A stretch of DNA of 64,000 nt from Pannonibacter indicus (GTDB lineage Bacteria > Pseudomonadota > Alphaproteobacteria > Rhizobiales > Stappiaceae), in assembly GCF_001418225.1 (NCBI RefSeq), contig NZ_LIPT01000003.1:248001-312000 (forward strand). The letters run 5' to 3'. Position 1 is the first letter of the stretch. Every line of letters starts with the position of its first letter. The notes beneath the pieces are model-generated. The model searched no databases. It was given only the letters and a program-made list of their open reading frames with translations, and was not told the DNA's origin. A program made the translations under genes and the position numbers. This document shows positions 62,672-64,000 of the stretch, in pieces.

Positions 62672-62918
62672 CCTTCATGCTGTCCGCAAGGGCTGTGAGC
62701 AAATCGCTGGCTTCGCTGTCTGTCAGCGCAGACACGTGAACGGCCCGGCGCGTGCCGTGCGGCGACGTCAGGCGTTCGTATTCTTCCGCTGACAGCATCA
62801 CGAAACGCGGTTTGCCATGCCGCTGAATGGCAACAAGCTCCTGCGCTGCTGCAGCAAAAACGTCTCCCGTCTTGTTGGCGAGTTCCGTGGCGCTGAAGGT
62901 GCGTATGTTGATCTCCAT
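62664..62918 (-). CDS. Phd/YefM-type antitoxin
   Basis: An 84-residue protein. The N-terminus (TFSATELANKTGDVFAAAAQ) is the Phd/YefM DNA-binding fold, followed by VAIQRHGKPRFVMLSAEEYERL. The acidic end (DSEASDLLTALADSMKDD) would bind the toxin. The start at 62918 is right for the family. The gene is intact although its toxin partner is broken, so it is an orphan antitoxin or a relic. Confidence 0.85.
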   Translation of the reverse strand: MEINIRTFSATELANKTGDVFAAAAQELVAIQRHGKPRFVMLSAEEYERLTSPHGTRRAVHVSALTDSEASDLLTALADSMKDD

Positions 62919-63070
62919 GCTGGATATGAAAATCACTATATTAGCTAAAATGGGTACTTTCAATGTATCTGGTTGGGGGAGGCGGCCATGATCTTCTGCT
63001 TGAATTGGTGCGGTCTGGGTGACATGCTTTTTTTTGATTGCAGTTGCGCATTGGGATTGTTCCGGAGATC

Positions 63071-63361
63071 ATGCGCTGCTTCTGGGTCTACATCCTCGCC
63101 GGCCGCAAGAATGGGACGGTTTATACCGGCGTGACCAACGATCTGACCCGGAGACTGCATGAGCACCAGAGTGGAACCGGTTCCCGCTTCACGGCCCGGT
63201 ACTCGGTTCAGCGTCTCGTCTGGTATGAGCCGCATGGAACGGCGGAGGAAGCAATTGCCCGCGAAAAGGCGATCAAGAGCTGGCCGCGAGCCTGGAAAGT
63301 CGAACTGATCGAAGCCACAAATCCCGAATGGTATGATCTTGGCCGATTCCTGAATGCATGA
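63071..63361 (+). CDS. GIY-YIG domain protein (UPF0213-like)
   Basis: A 96-residue single-domain GIY-YIG protein: WVYILAGRKNGTVYTGVTND, then LTRRLHEHQSGTGSRFTARY. The family resembles UvrC-type nuclease domains; roles of standalone members are unclear. A T8 run lies about 45 bp upstream. The start at 63071 has GGAG. Confidence 0.88.
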   Translation: MRCFWVYILAGRKNGTVYTGVTNDLTRRLHEHQSGTGSRFTARYSVQRLVWYEPHGTAEEAIAREKAIKSWPRAWKVELIEATNPEWYDLGRFLNA

Positions 63362-63422
63362 GGCTGCGAGTTTATTCGACGGGGACTGTACCGTTGACTT
63401 GAGGGGAAAATCGCGTGGATTG

Positions 63423-63544
63423 GGCAAGGCGTGGATGCCATGATCAAGTCATGGCATCCACTCCCTTGCCTTTCCGCTTGTGCTCAGCGGTTTTGGCTTG
63501 CGAGTTGAAGGTCTGCCGGTATGCACGAGGCACGGCATGACGAA
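63423..63544. repeat. Palindromic intergenic element
   Basis: GTGGATGCCATGA/TCATGGCATCCAC (perfect 13 bp, 5-nt loop, 63431-63461) inside GGCAAGG/CCTTGCC outer arms (63423-63429 and 63464-63470). Its right end GGCATGACGAA (63534-63544) matches the element at 16404-16435. Confidence 0.8.
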
Positions 63545-63606
63545 GGCTTGGAGACTTGAGCAAGTGGGGCTTGCTGAAGGTTTCTGATGCCCACCCCCCA
63601 AAAACA

Positions 63607-63636
63607 CCAAAGGGCAGCCAGATGGCCGCCCCTTGG
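63607..63636 (-). terminator. Terminator of the M16 peptidase gene
   Basis: On the minus strand AAGGGGC-GGCC-ATCT-GGCT-GCCCTTT, followed by GGTGTTTTTGG. It is imperfect but placed 26 bp after the stop. Confidence 0.6.
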
Positions 63637-63661
63637 GCATTCACTCATCCATTGCTGAAAG

Positions 63662-64000
63662 TCAGCTGGCCTGCGGGCCAACGGTGACGATCAGTGGCGT
63701 CTTGCCTTCCAGAAGGCGTTTGGCGATGCGCTGGACGTCTTCGAGGGTGACCGCCTCGATTTCCGCATTGCGGCGGTCGAAATAGTCGATGCCGAGGTCC
63801 GCCAGTTTCAGGGCCACCAGCTGGGCTGCGATCTTGCCCGATGTGTCGAAGCGCAGGGCGTAGGAGCCGGTCAGGAAGCTCTTGGCCTTGTCCAGCTCTT
63901 CCTGTGTGGGGCCCTGTTCCGCCATGCGTTTGAACTGTTCCTCAATGATGCTGATGGTCTCTTCCGCCCGGTCGGCACGGGTTGCGGCCGAGGCGACGAG
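63662..64000 (-). CDS. M16-family zinc peptidase, C-terminal end (cut by window edge)
   Basis: The last 112 residues of an insulinase-type (M16) peptidase: RADRAEETISIIEEQFKRMA, then PTQEELDKAKSFLTGSYALRF and VTLEDVQRIAKRLLEGKTPL. This is the second, inactive M16 domain end typical of processing-peptidase-like pairs. The zinc-binding HxxEH is outside the window to the right. Upstream partners cannot be seen. Confidence 0.88.
   Translation of the reverse strand, partial: LVASAATRADRAEETISIIEEQFKRMAEQGPTQEELDKAKSFLTGSYALRFDTSGKIAAQLVALKLADLGIDYFDRRNAEIEAVTLEDVQRIAKRLLEGKTPLIVTVGPQAS

Overview
The window is GC-rich chromosomal DNA, densely packed with genes on both strands. It reads as an alphaproteobacterium of the Hyphomicrobiales (Rhizobiales) type. 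Pointers to this are a separate F0 ATP synthase operon (atpI-B-E-F'-F) with the duplicated b' subunit, the hisS-hisZ-hisG operon, a DUF1127 protein, a DUF3422 protein, a TipF-like flagellar protein, LexA boxes of the direct-repeat form GAAC-N7-GAAC, an Irr-type iron box in front of bfr, and a standalone copy of the winged-helix module found on rhizobial adenylate cyclases. A member of the Stappiaceae (Pannonibacter/Labrenzia-like) is my guess, not something shown here. I saw no rRNA, tRNA, CRISPR array or intact insertion sequence.

Layout. 0-6.4 kb: the start of xseA, a TetR repressor with a perfect operator, the RND pump it probably controls, and rsmE. 6.4-12.8 kb: gshA, DUF937 and DUF1127 proteins, a LysR regulator, a DMT exporter, an unrecognised protein and a GATase. 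12.8-23.9 kb: 2-hydroxyacid oxidation (GntR regulator plus lldD; glcDEF), a DUF3422 protein, cytochrome c, a second LysR regulator, an L,D-transpeptidase and a DUF2927 protein. 24-30.4 kb: cheZ, SOS-type tag, hisSZG and a truncated hemoglobin. 30.5-35.5 kb: polyprenyl-linked glycosyltransferases with a degenerate ChbG/HpnK relative, a Crp-family regulator and a YciA thioesterase. 35.6-39.8 kb: a pocket of orphan genes between housekeeping genes. It holds a small gene with a leader ORF and an SD-sequestering hairpin, a 333-residue orphan, slyX, a GST, and a pair of paralogous DUF6615-like proteins of which only one keeps a nuclease-like D...QxK signature.

39.8-47.9 kb: groESL with a perfect CIRCE element, an NtrC-type regulator lacking the GAFTGA motif, a membrane-anchored winged-helix protein, tipF with its 3' end tandemly copied, bfr with an Irr box, and a 2OG-Fe(II) oxygenase. 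48-57.5 kb: the cluster mutY / DUF721 / dsbA / smc followed by the F0 operon. 57.5-64 kb: rnhB, a radical SAM protein behind a LexA box, a glycosyltransferase, moaB, an aminotransferase, a decayed toxin-antitoxin pair, a GIY-YIG protein and the end of an M16 peptidase.

Functional themes are efflux, oxidation of lactate and glycolate into the respiratory chain, DNA repair (tag, mutY, radical SAM protein, xseA, rnhB; two of them behind LexA boxes), flagellar and chemotaxis functions (cheZ, tipF), iron storage, and protein folding. The observations most worth following are the DUF6615-like pair, the hairpin/leader arrangement at 36.1 kb, the two LexA boxes, the decayed toxin gene, the gene-end duplications at groEL and tipF, and the regulators and enzymes that have lost hallmark residues.
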